DNA of 64,000 nucleotides from Bacteroidetes bacterium HGW-Bacteroidetes-4 (lineage in GTDB: Bacteria; Bacteroidota; Bacteroidia; Bacteroidales; SZUA-534). Of this stretch, positions 51,349 to 62,217 are shown piece by piece; within the stretch, counting starts at the first letter, position 1, and the number at the start of each line of letters is the position of its first letter. A program made the position numbers and the translations under genes. The stretch spans positions 182,703 to 246,702 of the forward strand of contig PHDD01000003.1 of assembly GCA_002840905.1 (NCBI GenBank). The letters run 5' to 3'. A model generated the notes under the pieces. It searched no databases. It was not told where the DNA came from and saw only the letters and a program-made list of their open reading frames with translations.

Positions 51349-52506
51349 ATGAAAAGGTATTTGCTATTGCTTGTTATATTTGTTTATAATAATTGTAGTA
51401 TTAGGGCACAAAACGACAACTTTTTTACTTTTGAAACCTCCGTTACCGGCGATTTCATTAAAAACATGAAAGGGGGAATTAGCCGTGAGTTTACCTACAT
51501 TGGCATGGAAGAATTAACGCTTAATTTTGACCTTGAAAAGATGGGACTATGGGCCGGCGGAGAAGTTTTTTTACATGGTTTAAACACCCATGGGGCACTG
51601 CCCTCTGAATCCATTACCGGCGATTTGCAGGTATTTTCAAATATAGAGTCAGGGAATTACACTGGTTTGTACGAGTTTTATTTAAAGCAAACATTCGGTA
51701 ATATCAGTATCCTAATTGGGCAACACGATTTGAATGTTGATTTTGTAGGCACTGAATATGGTGGCACATTCATTAACAGTTCGTTTGGTATTTCACCTTC
51801 AGTGTCAGTGAATGTGCCCGTTTCAATATATCCTTTGGCAGCACCGGCCCTTATTGTTTCTTATGATAAGCAAAACCATTACAATGTTAAGCTGGGCTTA
51901 TACGATGGAAACCCAGGTGATCCGGAAACCAACCGTTACAATTTACAACCCAACATTGATTTAGATGAAGGCATGTTTGCTATTGGCCAGTTCGAATGGT
52001 ACAGAACCGTTAACGGTAAGCCGGAAAATTTTAAATTTGGTGCTTATTATCATTCCAGTACTTTTCAGGACTATACCGACACCTTAAAATCTATTAAGGG
52101 TAATTATGGAGGCTTTGTAGTAAGCGATATAGTGCTATTGAGCTCCTTTGCGCATCCACACCGCTATTTTAGTTTATTTTTGCAAGGGAGTGTGGCCCCC
52201 AAAAAAATAAATAAGGTGAATTATTATTTAGGAGGGGGTGTACATCTGAATGGGATGTTACCTAAGCGTTTTAACGATGTCATGGGAGTGGCATTTGCTT
52301 ATGCCAACATAAGCCCTGATTATTTGCATCTTTTCCCTGAAAGCTTAAAAGGCGAATTAGCCCTTGAGTTTACATATAAGTTTAGCGTATTTGAATATTA
52401 TACCATTCAACCCAATTTGCAATACATTATTAATCCTGGAGTAAATGCTGCTTTTTCCAATGCGCTCGTTGCCTTAATTCGTTTTAATATTTCATTAAGT
52501 AATTAA
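51349..52506 (+). CDS. Carbohydrate porin (OprB-like) / outer membrane porin
   Basis: 385 aa; GGEVFLHGLNTHGALPSESITGDLQVFSNIESGNYTGLYEFYLKQTFGN; ends in beta-strand. Confidence 0.7.
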   Translation: MKRYLLLLVIFVYNNCSIRAQNDNFFTFETSVTGDFIKNMKGGISREFTYIGMEELTLNFDLEKMGLWAGGEVFLHGLNTHGALPSESITGDLQVFSNIESGNYTGLYEFYLKQTFGNISILIGQHDLNVDFVGTEYGGTFINSSFGISPSVSVNVPVSIYPLAAPALIVSYDKQNHYNVKLGLYDGNPGDPETNRYNLQPNIDLDEGMFAIGQFEWYRTVNGKPENFKFGAYYHSSTFQDYTDTLKSIKGNYGGFVVSDIVLLSSFAHPHRYFSLFLQGSVAPKKINKVNYYLGGGVHLNGMLPKRFNDVMGVAFAYANISPDYLHLFPESLKGELALEFTYKFSVFEYYTIQPNLQYIINPGVNAAFSNALVALIRFNISLSN

Positions 52507-52524
52507 TAATTTAAACGTACCACT

Positions 52525-54069
52525 ATGTTAAAAAATTTAAAGATTCAGAACAAGTTGTTTGTCGGGTTTGGTGTCATCACCCTTTTAGTAATTGTATTGG
52601 GAATATCCAATTATTTATTCACCGATAACATCAACGACAAAAAAGTTGATTTGTTAACCGCTTATGAAGCGGCAGATGCTATTATGGAGTCGAAATTTTA
52701 TATTAAAGCAGAAGCTCAGGTACTAATGGAAATATTAGCAAGTGATAATTTGCAAGAAGTAGATGTATTCTGGAATTCACATACGTTTAACAAAAAACGT
52801 ATAGGCGTGAATTTGGATAATGCGATCAAGTTGTTAGCTGACAAAAATTGGGGGCATGAACATATTGCTGAAAAGGAAATATTCCTGAATCAGATAAAAC
52901 AGGTGCAGGAGGCTTACTTCAACAAAGTTGATGGTATGTTTAATAAGATGTATGAATTAATTAAGAATACCGGGGAATTGGAAAGCATTCATGAGCAACT
53001 TGCTGCAATCGACATCACACTGGATGCAAATATTTCGGAAGTTGAGCAAGTTATGAACAAAACGGAGTATGATTTAAATGATTTAATAGTTACCAACGCC
53101 CAAAAGGCCATAAACAACACCATAAGTTCAGTAAAGACCAGCAATCTTGGGCTCATGTTTTTTTGTTTGTTTTTTGCGCTTTTATTAAGCATTTCAATTG
53201 CAAGAATAATTGTGAACCCCATAAAGGGTTTAAAAACCAACATTGAACACCTGGGTGAAGGGGACCTTAAGTTTTCATTTCGTTATGACTCTGAAGATGA
53301 GGTGGGGGTAATGGCAAAATCCTTAACCCAGATGACTAATAAGCTGAATGAAATAATTGGGGGTATTATGGAAGGCTCTATTGGTATACAAAGTGCCAGC
53401 AATCAAATTAATTCCGGATCACAACAAATATCACAATCCAGTTCCGAGGCTGCGGCTTCGGTGGAGGAAATCTCAGCATCGGTAGAACAAATGGCCTCAA
53501 ATATTCAGCAGAATAATGATAATGCAAAAGAAACAGAGAAAATAGCTGTACAATCGGCTGAAACCATTAACAGAGGAAATGAATCGGTTCAGGTTATGCT
53601 GAAATCGATGTCTGAAATCGCTGAACGCATTGGTATAATAAACGACATTGCGCTGCAAACTAACATTTTGGCCTTAAATGCAGCCGTTGAGGCGGCCCGT
53701 GCCGGCGAACATGGTAAAGGTTTTGCTGTGGTTGCAGCTGAAGTACGTAAATTGGCTGAACTTAGCAAAAATGCAGCAACCCAAATTGACGAATTATCCA
53801 TCAATGGAGTTAAAATTTCAGAAGAAGCGGGTAAAAATTTAAATGAAATCGTACCACAGATTAAAAAAACAGCAGCGTTGGTACAGGAAATTTCTGCGGC
53901 AAGTATGGAACAATCCTCGGGTGCGGAACAAATCAATGAATCCATTCAGCAACTTAACCAGGTAACTCAGCAAAACGCTTCAGCATCCGAAGAATTAGCT
54001 GCCACAGCCGAAGAGTTAAATTCACAAGCTGAGCAGTTACGTGAAATGATTTCTTTTTTTAAGATGTAA
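52525..54069 (+). CDS. Methyl-accepting chemotaxis protein
   Basis: HAMP plus signalling hairpin [44 protein letters not shown]. Confidence 0.97.
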   Translation: MLKNLKIQNKLFVGFGVITLLVIVLGISNYLFTDNINDKKVDLLTAYEAADAIMESKFYIKAEAQVLMEILASDNLQEVDVFWNSHTFNKKRIGVNLDNAIKLLADKNWGHEHIAEKEIFLNQIKQVQEAYFNKVDGMFNKMYELIKNTGELESIHEQLAAIDITLDANISEVEQVMNKTEYDLNDLIVTNAQKAINNTISSVKTSNLGLMFFCLFFALLLSISIARIIVNPIKGLKTNIEHLGEGDLKFSFRYDSEDEVGVMAKSLTQMTNKLNEIIGGIMEGSIGIQSASNQINSGSQQISQSSSEAAASVEEISASVEQMASNIQQNNDNAKETEKIAVQSAETINRGNESVQVMLKSMSEIAERIGIINDIALQTNILALNAAVEAARAGEHGKGFAVVAAEVRKLAELSKNAATQIDELSINGVKISEEAGKNLNEIVPQIKKTAALVQEISAASMEQSSGAEQINESIQQLNQVTQQNASASEELAATAEELNSQAEQLREMISFFKM

Positions 54070-54104
54070 CATTTTTGTTTTTGTGTTGAATAACCCAGCG
54101 GGGT

Positions 54105-55394
54105 TTATTTATTTGCGAAATACCCGTATTTTTTCTTCCACCATCCGGCAAGTCTTGTCCTGATGGTTTCTTCCTGTGGGTTTTTCTGGGGTTCGTAGAA
54201 TTTTTGGTTGCTGATTTTTTTGGGCAAAAAATCCTGCTCAGCAAAATTTCCTGCGTAGCTGTGTGCGTATTTATAGTCGTTTCCATAACCCAATTGTTTC
54301 ATCAATTTGGTGGGTGCATTGCGCAGATGCAACGGAACCGGCAAGTCGCCCAATTCACGCACCTGTGAAATGGCCGAATCAATGGCCTCATATGCGGAAT
54401 TGCTTTTGGGGCTTGTGGCCAGATAAATACAACATTCCGATAAAATGATGCGCGCTTCGGGCATTCCTATTTTATGGATGGCATCGAAACAGGTATTGGC
54501 CATCAGGAGCGCGTTGGGGTTTGCCAGACCCACGTCTTCAGCTGCCAGTATTACCAGGCGCCGGGCAATAAATTTAATGTCTTCGCCACCTTCGAGCATG
54601 CGTGCCAGCCAATAAACCGCTCCGTTGGGGTCGCTTCCGCGAATTGATTTTATAAAAGCGGAAATAATGTCGTAATGCATTTCGCCCTGCTTGTCGTAAA
54701 CGGCAATATGTTCCTGTAATATTTCTTCAACCAGCTTATTGGTAATGGTGATGCTTGAACTTTTAGCAGAATTCGAAATCAGTTCGATAATATTGAGCAG
54801 TTTTCGGGCATCACCACCGGAATAGCGGAACATGGCTTCGGTTTCCTGTATGTCGTAAGATTTTTCTTTGAGTTCTAAATCAGTGCTTAGGGCTCGGTTA
54901 AGCAATTCTTCCAAATCTTCTTTTTCGAGCGATTTAAGCACATAAACCTGGCAGCGTGACAGCAAAGGTGAGATGACTTCAAACGAAGGGTTTTCAGTGG
55001 TAGCACCAATCAGAGTTATAATGCCCTGTTCAACGGCTCCCAACAACGAGTCCTGCTGGGCTTTACTAAAACGGTGAATTTCGTCGATAAAAAGTATGGC
55101 ATTGGGTTGGTCAAAAAAGCGCCCTCGCTTGGCTTTGTCAATGGTTTCCCGCACATCTTTTACCCCGCTGCTGATGGCACTCAGGCTATAAAACGCCCGG
55201 TTTTGCTGACGCGAAATGATATGTGCCAGAGTGGTTTTTCCAACGCCCGGTGGGCCCCATAATATCATTGAAGGGATACGACCCGATTCAATACTTTGGC
55301 GGAGTATTGCACTGGGCCCGACCAGGTGTTTTTGACCAATGTAGTTATCCAGGGAATCGGGACGGAGCCTTTCTGCTAAAGGTTGTAATGCCAT
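54105..55394 (-). CDS. rarA: Replication-associated recombination protein A (RarA/MgsA AAA+ ATPase)
   Basis: [59 protein letters not shown]. Confidence 0.96.
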   Translation of the reverse strand: MALQPLAERLRPDSLDNYIGQKHLVGPSAILRQSIESGRIPSMILWGPPGVGKTTLAHIISRQQNRAFYSLSAISSGVKDVRETIDKAKRGRFFDQPNAILFIDEIHRFSKAQQDSLLGAVEQGIITLIGATTENPSFEVISPLLSRCQVYVLKSLEKEDLEELLNRALSTDLELKEKSYDIQETEAMFRYSGGDARKLLNIIELISNSAKSSSITITNKLVEEILQEHIAVYDKQGEMHYDIISAFIKSIRGSDPNGAVYWLARMLEGGEDIKFIARRLVILAAEDVGLANPNALLMANTCFDAIHKIGMPEARIILSECCIYLATSPKSNSAYEAIDSAISQVRELGDLPVPLHLRNAPTKLMKQLGYGNDYKYAHSYAGNFAEQDFLPKKISNQKFYEPQKNPQEETIRTRLAGWWKKKYGYFANK

Positions 55395-55599
55395 TTCTTT
55401 ATAAATTTTAACAAAGATATAATAATTGGACTGAATTTGTGGTTGGGGTTCGTTTTGCTTAGGGTTAAATAAGTATTTAAACGCATTTATACTTAGTAGT
55501 TATGCCGTTATATTAACACTTTTATTTCTATTTATTTGTGTTTGTTTTTTTGTCGTCATTTACGCTTCGTTTCAACGAGCAGAATGGGTTAGATGAATT

Positions 55600-56709
55600 T
55601 TGCTCTGTTTAATTCGTATTGTCGGGTTACCGGGCTTATCCAATGGTTTAATGCCAATTATTAAAAAGTTGTTTATGGTTTCACCTTTATTTAGTCATTT
55701 ACTGATTCCTTATATTATAGCCATGTTTTTAGCAGTAAATATGGGTGGGAGTGGAACAGCTCCTTCGTTTTCAGCTGCCTATGGGGCTAATGTGGTTCGT
55801 AAAAGTTTAATTCCCGGATTATTTGGCATTATGGTATTTTTGGGTGCAATTATTGCTGGTAAAGGTACCGCCACTACGGTTGGAAAAGGATTAATAAATC
55901 CCGAACTAATGTCGTTTGTATTGGTATCTATCATCCTGTTTTCAATAGCCGTGTCGTTGCTTGTGGCCAATCTGTTTGGGATACCCCAATCTACCAGTCA
56001 ATCAACAGTATTGGCCGTAAGTGCACCTGCAATTATCTTCCACCAGTTTGACAGCCACAAAGTTTTCTTTGAGATAATTCCCCTGTGGTTAATTTTACCG
56101 CTTATTTCGTTTATTATTTCTTATTTAATAGGCCGCTTTATATACAAACCGCTCCGTAAACGGGGTTACACCATAAGTAAACAGTTGAACGAGAGTAAAA
56201 TTCTTAAAGGCTCAATTTTGCTTATGTCGCTTTATGTTTCCTTCGCTATTGGGTCGAACAATGTAGCCAATGCAGCCGGGCCCATTGCCAGCATGACATT
56301 GAAAGAATTGAACCAGCCTGATGGGCGGCATTTTATTTTGATTATGATTCTATCGACACTGATAATAGCTCCTAGTTTTGGAATTGGGGCTTCACTGTTT
56401 GGTCATAAAATAGTTAAAAATACGGGCAAGGAGATTGTTTTGTTTGGCAAGATTGAAGCAGTAATCATTGCTTTTGTTTCAGCCACTTTATTATTGTCGG
56501 CATCAGTACTGAAAGGAATTCCAACTTCGTTGGTACAACTAAATGTAGCTGCTATTTTAGGCATCGGGGTAAGTAAACTGGGCTTTAAAAACATTTTTAG
56601 AAAAACCGAAGTAAATAAGTTTTTTGTGATGTGGCTGGTAGCTCCGGCTATTGCTTTTTGTTTGTCGTTGTTATTTACGTATTTGGCTTTGAAAACAGGA
56701 CTGCTCTAA
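55600..56709 (+). CDS. Inorganic phosphate transporter (PiT family)
   Basis: NMGGSGTAPSFSAAYGANVV and GSNNVANAAGPIASM signature repeats; start uncertain (MVSPLFSH downstream possible). Confidence 0.9.
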   Translation: MLCLIRIVGLPGLSNGLMPIIKKLFMVSPLFSHLLIPYIIAMFLAVNMGGSGTAPSFSAAYGANVVRKSLIPGLFGIMVFLGAIIAGKGTATTVGKGLINPELMSFVLVSIILFSIAVSLLVANLFGIPQSTSQSTVLAVSAPAIIFHQFDSHKVFFEIIPLWLILPLISFIISYLIGRFIYKPLRKRGYTISKQLNESKILKGSILLMSLYVSFAIGSNNVANAAGPIASMTLKELNQPDGRHFILIMILSTLIIAPSFGIGASLFGHKIVKNTGKEIVLFGKIEAVIIAFVSATLLLSASVLKGIPTSLVQLNVAAILGIGVSKLGFKNIFRKTEVNKFFVMWLVAPAIAFCLSLLFTYLALKTGLL

Positions 56710-57194
56710 AAACCCAACTGGCACATCAGGGAATCCAGCTCACGCCAGCTTTTTCCTTTGCTGAATCCGGCTGCTTCTTCGGGTTTTAGTTGTTGCATTA
56801 AAACCTGGTACATTCCCAAACGCTTGATGCGTTTTTTCAGGATGGCACCTTTTTTATTCTCTTCGGCTACCATTCCGGCATAAATCACCGTAAACCATAA
56901 AGCAATTTTTTCCCAATGGAGTGGCAAATACGATGGGTACAAGTTGTCGATGCAAGTAAGAATTTGTTGGTCGATGACAGCGGTAGTTTTTTGGTAAATG
57001 CTTACAAAGTCGTTATAAACTTTGTTTTCGGGATAACTTAAGTCGATTTTTTGAAGTTCGGAAAAATAAACAGCATCTTTTGGAGCGTAACGTTCGCCGT
57101 TGGGCTCTACCACATAAACGCACCAGTCATCAAAATTTCCTTTATCGAAAACTACTTTTTGTTGATTGGGCAGCAGTTTTATCAGGCGTTCCAT
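56706..57194 (-). CDS. Hypothetical protein adjacent to Dam
   Basis: 162 aa; ends 2 bp before the dam start; no recognised domain. Confidence 0.6.
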   Translation of the reverse strand: MERLIKLLPNQQKVVFDKGNFDDWCVYVVEPNGERYAPKDAVYFSELQKIDLSYPENKVYNDFVSIYQKTTAVIDQQILTCIDNLYPSYLPLHWEKIALWFTVIYAGMVAEENKKGAILKKRIKRLGMYQVLMQQLKPEEAAGFSKGKSWRELDSLMCQLGF

Positions 57195-57195
57195 G

Positions 57196-58098
57196 TTAGT
57201 AGCGGTAATTGGTAATCAACAATTCGTTTAGTTCGCCGCGTTTGCTGGCCACTGAATTTATAGCCCGCCGGGCTTTCACCCGTTCAATATGGTAATCGGC
57301 ATATAAGTCATCAAAAAAGGGTGATGCGTTTTCTGTTACTTTCACATCAGAGTTACTTAGCATCCAGTTATGACCTTTTGCGTGAATCTTGTCGCAAAAA
57401 TTTTTGAGTCGGGTTTGTTCTTCATCGTCAAAACCAGAGCTGGCATAAGCATTAAAACTCGAGGTGGTATTTATTGGTTTGTAAGGTGGGTCGAAATAAA
57501 AAAATGTCGAATTATTGGCAAAATCAAGTGTTTCTTCAAAGTCGCCATTCAGTATTTTTACTTTTTCAAGAGCTTTGTTAACCCGGTGCAGGTTGGCCTC
57601 GTCGCAGATGGTGGGTTTTTTGTAACTACCCATGGGCACATTAAACTGGTTATGCCGATTAACCCGATATAAGCCGTTATAGCAGGTCCGGTTTAAAAAA
57701 ATAAATAAGGCAGCATGCGTAATTCCGTCGGCGCTACGCTCGTTAAAAAAAGCTCTTTTCTCATAATAGTAAGTTTGTTTGGCTGCGTGGTCGCTGGCTA
57801 AGCCATGAAATTCCTTTTCCCAGTGTTTTAGCACCCAAACCAAATCGTCAACGGCCAGAGCAACAGCTTTATAGGTGTTAATTAAGTCAGTGTTCAGGTC
57901 ATTAATTATCACCCGTTCCACAAGAGGGAAATGTTCAAGCACCCAAAACAATACGGCACCGCTGCCTATAAAAGGCTCAATAAAGGTAAACGGTTCATCC
58001 TTTTTATAGGGAAAACAACGGGCAATCTGTGGCATCAGTTGGCTTTTGCCCCCAGCCCATTTTAAAAATGGTTTGGCTGTTTTTTTTGCATTTGTCAT
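57196..58098 (-). CDS. dam: DNA adenine methylase (D12 class)
   Basis: AKPFLKWAGGKSQLMPQI; FIEPFIGSGAVLFWVLEH; FYFDPPYKP. Confidence 0.95.
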   Translation of the reverse strand: MTNAKKTAKPFLKWAGGKSQLMPQIARCFPYKKDEPFTFIEPFIGSGAVLFWVLEHFPLVERVIINDLNTDLINTYKAVALAVDDLVWVLKHWEKEFHGLASDHAAKQTYYYEKRAFFNERSADGITHAALFIFLNRTCYNGLYRVNRHNQFNVPMGSYKKPTICDEANLHRVNKALEKVKILNGDFEETLDFANNSTFFYFDPPYKPINTTSSFNAYASSGFDDEEQTRLKNFCDKIHAKGHNWMLSNSDVKVTENASPFFDDLYADYHIERVKARRAINSVASKRGELNELLITNYRY

Positions 58099-58320
58099 TA
58101 TACAAAACTAAGTGAATTAAAAATGTGATCAAGTGCGTTCTGATCATTTTTCTTAGCAGAAAAGTATCTCAAACGTATGCACCTTTCAGTAGAAGTAAGC
58201 AAGGGGTTTGAACAAACAGGCAAGCCTTTATTTTTCCTGATTTCAAATCCATGTTATATAAATAGTATTTCTTAGCCTTTTTTCATTAATTTTGCGCCAA
58301 AATATAAACCTAATTGTGAG

Positions 58321-59202
58321 ATGGAAAATAATCGTTTTGAGCTAAATGCTCAGCTTGCACAGATGTTAAAAGGAGGGGTAATTATGGACGTTACCAATCC
58401 GGAGCAAGCAAAAATAGCCGAAGAGGCAGGTGCTGTGGCAGTGATGGCCTTGGAACGTGTTCCGGCCGATATTCGTGCCAACGGTGGTGTTGCCCGCATG
58501 TCGGACCCTGAAATGATTGCACAAATTCAAGCTGCGGTTTCAATACCGGTAATGGCCAAAGCCCGAATCGGTCATTTTGTTGAGGCTCAGATATTAGAAG
58601 CGTTAAAAGTGGATTACATTGACGAAAGTGAAGTGTTAACACCCGCCGATGAAGAAAACCATATTGACAAAACCGCATTTAGTGTGCCTTTTGTTTGTGG
58701 AGCACGTAACCTGGGCGAAGCAGCCCGACGTATTGCCGAAGGTGCAGCCATGATTCGTACCAAAGGAGAAGCCGGAACCGGAGATGTGGTTGAGGCGGTA
58801 CGTCATATGCGTCAGATGAATAAAGACATTAAAGTACTTTGCGGTTTAGACCAGGCTGAAGTGATGCCTTTCTGTAAAGTAAACGGCATTCCTTACCACA
58901 TTGCCCAGCAGGTGCGCGAGTTAGGACGCCTTCCGGTGGTGAATTTTGCTGCAGGTGGTATAGCTACTCCTGCCGATGCCGCTTTAATGATGCAACTGGG
59001 TTGCGACGGTGTTTTTGTGGGTTCCGGTATTTTTAAATCGGGCGATCCGGCATCACGTGCACGGGCTATTGTAAAAGCAACGGCTTATTTTAACGATCCG
59101 GTTAAAGTAATGGAAGCCTCCAAAGGATTAGGCGAACCTATGGTTGGTATTGGTATATCGACCATGAAAGAAGAAGATAAAATTGCCAGTCGCGGCTGGT
59201 AA
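58321..59202 (+). CDS. pdxS: Pyridoxal 5'-phosphate synthase lyase subunit PdxS
   Basis: [54 protein letters not shown]. Confidence 0.98.
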   Translation: MENNRFELNAQLAQMLKGGVIMDVTNPEQAKIAEEAGAVAVMALERVPADIRANGGVARMSDPEMIAQIQAAVSIPVMAKARIGHFVEAQILEALKVDYIDESEVLTPADEENHIDKTAFSVPFVCGARNLGEAARRIAEGAAMIRTKGEAGTGDVVEAVRHMRQMNKDIKVLCGLDQAEVMPFCKVNGIPYHIAQQVRELGRLPVVNFAAGGIATPADAALMMQLGCDGVFVGSGIFKSGDPASRARAIVKATAYFNDPVKVMEASKGLGEPMVGIGISTMKEEDKIASRGW

Positions 59203-59233
59203 CAAAACTTGTATTCGATTAATAAAATATAGT

Positions 59234-59271
59234 TAAACCTGCAGAGGAAGAAATTCCGTTGCAGGTTTTTA
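59234..59271 (+). terminator. Hairpin/terminator in pdxS-pdxT intergenic region
   Basis: AAACCTGCAgaggaagaaattccgtTGCAGGTTTTT. Confidence 0.6.
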
Positions 59272-59284
59272 TAATTAAAACAAA

Positions 59285-59944
59285 ATGGCAACACGAAATA
59301 AAATAGGGGTTTTGGATTTGCAAGGCGGGGTTCATGAGCATGTATATCACTTACAGGCTTTAGGAATAGAACCAGTCAAGGTTAAAGATGCGGAGCAGTT
59401 TAACGAATTGGCCGGAATTATTTTGCCGGGTGGTGAAAGTACCTGTTTAATTCGTTTGTTGAATATTTTTGAGTTGGCACCCCAATTAAAAGCAGCACAC
59501 GCCGACGGGATGAAAATATGGGGAACCTGTGCCGGAGCCATACTCATTGCCCACGAAATTACCAACGATAAACCACAGCTCGATTTAATGGATATTACCG
59601 TTGAACGGAATGCCTTTGGTTACCAACTGGACAGTTTTAATGCAAAAGTTGAGGTGCCAAAAGTTGCCGATGGCCCAATAGATTTAACTTTTATCCGAGC
59701 TCCAAAAATTGTGCGGGTAGGAGAAGGTGTAGCACCTCTTTTACAAATTGACGATTACGTGGCTGCTGCCGAAAGCGAGCATTGCCTGGCAACGGTTTTT
59801 CATCCGGAACTGACCCCATCACTGGCTTTTCATAAATATTTTGCCGAAAAATGCGGAATAAAAATTACCACCGAAACCATGGAACGCCCAGTGCGCACCA
59901 GTTGGATGAAGCTGGCTCGGATTATTCAACCGGTTAAAAAGTAA
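59285..59944 (+). CDS. pdxT: Pyridoxal 5'-phosphate synthase glutaminase subunit PdxT
   Basis: IGVLDLQGGVHEHVYHLQALG; LPGGESTCLIRLL; WGTCAGAILIA. Confidence 0.97.
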   Translation: MATRNKIGVLDLQGGVHEHVYHLQALGIEPVKVKDAEQFNELAGIILPGGESTCLIRLLNIFELAPQLKAAHADGMKIWGTCAGAILIAHEITNDKPQLDLMDITVERNAFGYQLDSFNAKVEVPKVADGPIDLTFIRAPKIVRVGEGVAPLLQIDDYVAAAESEHCLATVFHPELTPSLAFHKYFAEKCGIKITTETMERPVRTSWMKLARIIQPVKK

Positions 59945-60594
59945 TTAATTTTCAAAGTTCCTAATCCCAGGAGCTAAAATACGTTTACTTTCAATTTTCA
60001 CTATAAAGCGCCTGTGCTTTAATGTTTTTATACATCAAAGGCATTGGGACTGCTGATAGAATTCCTTGTTTTTTTAAACAAATAAACATTTTTGAATTAG
60101 GAACATCGCCATTTATGCCATAGTTGAGGCTTTTGAAGTTATGGGTTACTCATCCTTTTTTTATGTCTCATATCACGATACTTTGGGTTAAAAAGTGGTG
60201 CAAATAATCAAATAAATATTTAAGAAAAAATTTCCAGTTATAATAAAATTACACAAAACGTTAGCTTTATAAGAGATTCAAAAGATTAGACCTCTTGATT
60301 CCTCGTTTCATCATTAATAAGTAAAGTAACAACTTACTTATATTATCAGGTTGTGGGTTTGTAGAGTATGAAGCATCCGTTTATAATGCTTTATTTTAAT
60401 GTTATATAATATATATAACAGAAAATAAATTTTTTTAAAATTTTCAAATCTTTAAGTACTTGCTAAACAGAAAGAAGTGTATAAAACTATATTATAAAAA
60501 GGTTACTATTAAATAACCTGTTAGGTATCAAATACTTTTTTTATTATTATATTTGAAACAGTAATATTAAAAATCACTCTTAATTTAAAGAACT

Positions 60595-60981
60595 ATGGTA
60601 ATTTATCAAACTTCAACAGTAACGGTAGAAATTGAAGAAAAAACTAAGGTGATGACTCAAAAATGGAACGGTTACTCATCTTCCCAGGTTTTTCGTGAGG
60701 CCATTGATAAATCTTTGGATGCAGTAAAGAAACATGGCGTAAAAGCTATTTTGAATGATACTCTGGAGCAGGCCGTGGTAAAACCCGAAGATAGCCAGTA
60801 TGCTGCATCAGTAATGCCAAAACTTTTTATGAGTGGCTTAAAAGCTATGGCTATCGTGCTTCCTAAAAGTGTTTTCACCCAAATGTCGATTAAAAAATTT
60901 CAGGAAGAAACCAAAGGCGCCAATGTTAAACCGTTTTCCAGCACTGCGGATGCCAGTGAATGGATTGCTAGTAATCTGTAA
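60595..60981 (+). CDS. SpoIIAA/STAS-like small protein (paralogue A)
   Basis: 128 aa; shares FRxAIDxxL...DxLxQA...PxDSxYAAxVMPxLxxxGLKAxAxVxPxxxFTxxSxKKF...WI with ORF 63299..63739. Confidence 0.65.
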   Translation: MVIYQTSTVTVEIEEKTKVMTQKWNGYSSSQVFREAIDKSLDAVKKHGVKAILNDTLEQAVVKPEDSQYAASVMPKLFMSGLKAMAIVLPKSVFTQMSIKKFQEETKGANVKPFSSTADASEWIASNL

Positions 60982-61015
60982 GTTAGCCTCAAAGCTTTTA
61001 AAGCAGCACCTTTCA

Positions 61016-61055
61016 AAACAACACAAAAGAAGAAATGCTTTGGTGTTGTTTTTCT
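61016..61055 (+). terminator. Terminator-like hairpin after paralogue A
   Basis: AACAACACaaaagaagaaatgctttgGTGTTGTTtttctttttt. Confidence 0.6.
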
Positions 61056-61102
61056 TTTTGGATTTCCGGCAGCGGTTGTACGCCACCTAAAGGTTTGTTT
61101 CC

Positions 61103-62212
61103 TTGTTTATTGGTTTTATTTTTTTAAAATTCCTTGTTTTGAAATCATTTGCAATTCCCAGTGTTTATGAGGCATTAAACCTTGTAATGAAGTACTATCC
61201 TGATAATTTTAACGAAAAGGCCCGGGTTGAAATTGAAACGCTTTTTGCTCATTGCCTGGAAGGACTCTCTGACGATTCTGAAAAATTTCTTTCATCGCTT
61301 TTCATAAAATCCTTGAAGAACCACATTTCGTTTACTTCCATAAACGAAAACATCTATCTAAAAAAATATGAAGTTTCTCAGATTGAGCTTTTTGATATGC
61401 TCATTAAGAAGTTTCCTTTTGTCACCATTAGCCAGCAAATTGTAAACGGTGCCATATTAAATGAAATGCAGGATTGCAGCGAAGTTACCATTATTGACAT
61501 TGGCATCGGACAGGGCACTCAAATGGCTAATCTTATTGAACTGGCTACTGATTTACCCGTTCTTAAAAAATTGCATGTGGTGGGTATTGAACCTTCTGCC
61601 GATGCCTTGGCAAATGCTGAAAACAACCTTAAATTATTAGGAGAAAGCGCGCCGTTTACCATTCACTTCTATGGAGTGAACGCTTTTGCCGAAAATTTTG
61701 ATTTTAAAATTCCTGCTCCTGAAAGCGATAAAATAATTGTGAATGCCTCATTGGCATTGCATCATATACAAACGTCCGAAAACAGATTTGCCACCTTACA
61801 AAAAATAAAAAATCTGAAGCCCGATGCTTTTTTTCTTATCGAACCAAATGTTGATCATTTTGAGCCGAATTTTTACAGGCGTTTTCAAAACTGCTACCAG
61901 CATTTCTACAGCATTTTTCAGGTGATTGATAAATTGGACTTAAAACCCGATTATAAGAATGCATTCAAACTATTTTATGGGCGCGAAATAGAGGACATTA
62001 TTGGCAAGCAGGATAACAGTCGTTTTGAGAAGCACGAACCGGCGTTTCGTTGGATAGAAAAAATGAATAGGACGGGATTTGAACTCAACACCAATTATTT
62101 TGATTTTCCGGTTGAAACACCCATTGGACTCAAAATAGCGATGCACCCCGAAGGATTTTTAGGTTTTACTTACGGAACCGAAACGGTTTTAGCCATTATG
62201 TATGCAAAATAA
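61103..62212 (+). CDS. Bacterial GRAS-family protein (Rossmann-fold methyltransferase-like); start codon uncertain
   Basis: VTIIDIGIGQGTQM (VHIID-like), LHVVGIEPSADAL, VNASLALHHI, LIEPNVDHFEPNFYRRFQNCYQHFYSIFQVID, YGREIEDIIG, RFEKHEPAFRWIEKMNRTGF. Confidence 0.75.
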   Translation: MFIGFIFLKFLVLKSFAIPSVYEALNLVMKYYPDNFNEKARVEIETLFAHCLEGLSDDSEKFLSSLFIKSLKNHISFTSINENIYLKKYEVSQIELFDMLIKKFPFVTISQQIVNGAILNEMQDCSEVTIIDIGIGQGTQMANLIELATDLPVLKKLHVVGIEPSADALANAENNLKLLGESAPFTIHFYGVNAFAENFDFKIPAPESDKIIVNASLALHHIQTSENRFATLQKIKNLKPDAFFLIEPNVDHFEPNFYRRFQNCYQHFYSIFQVIDKLDLKPDYKNAFKLFYGREIEDIIGKQDNSRFEKHEPAFRWIEKMNRTGFELNTNYFDFPVETPIGLKIAMHPEGFLGFTYGTETVLAIMYAK

Positions 62213-62217
62213 AAACC

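Noticed and set aside
54059-54286. 75-aa minus ORF after the MCP gene
   Set aside because: Overlaps the rarA 3' end out of frame; no support.
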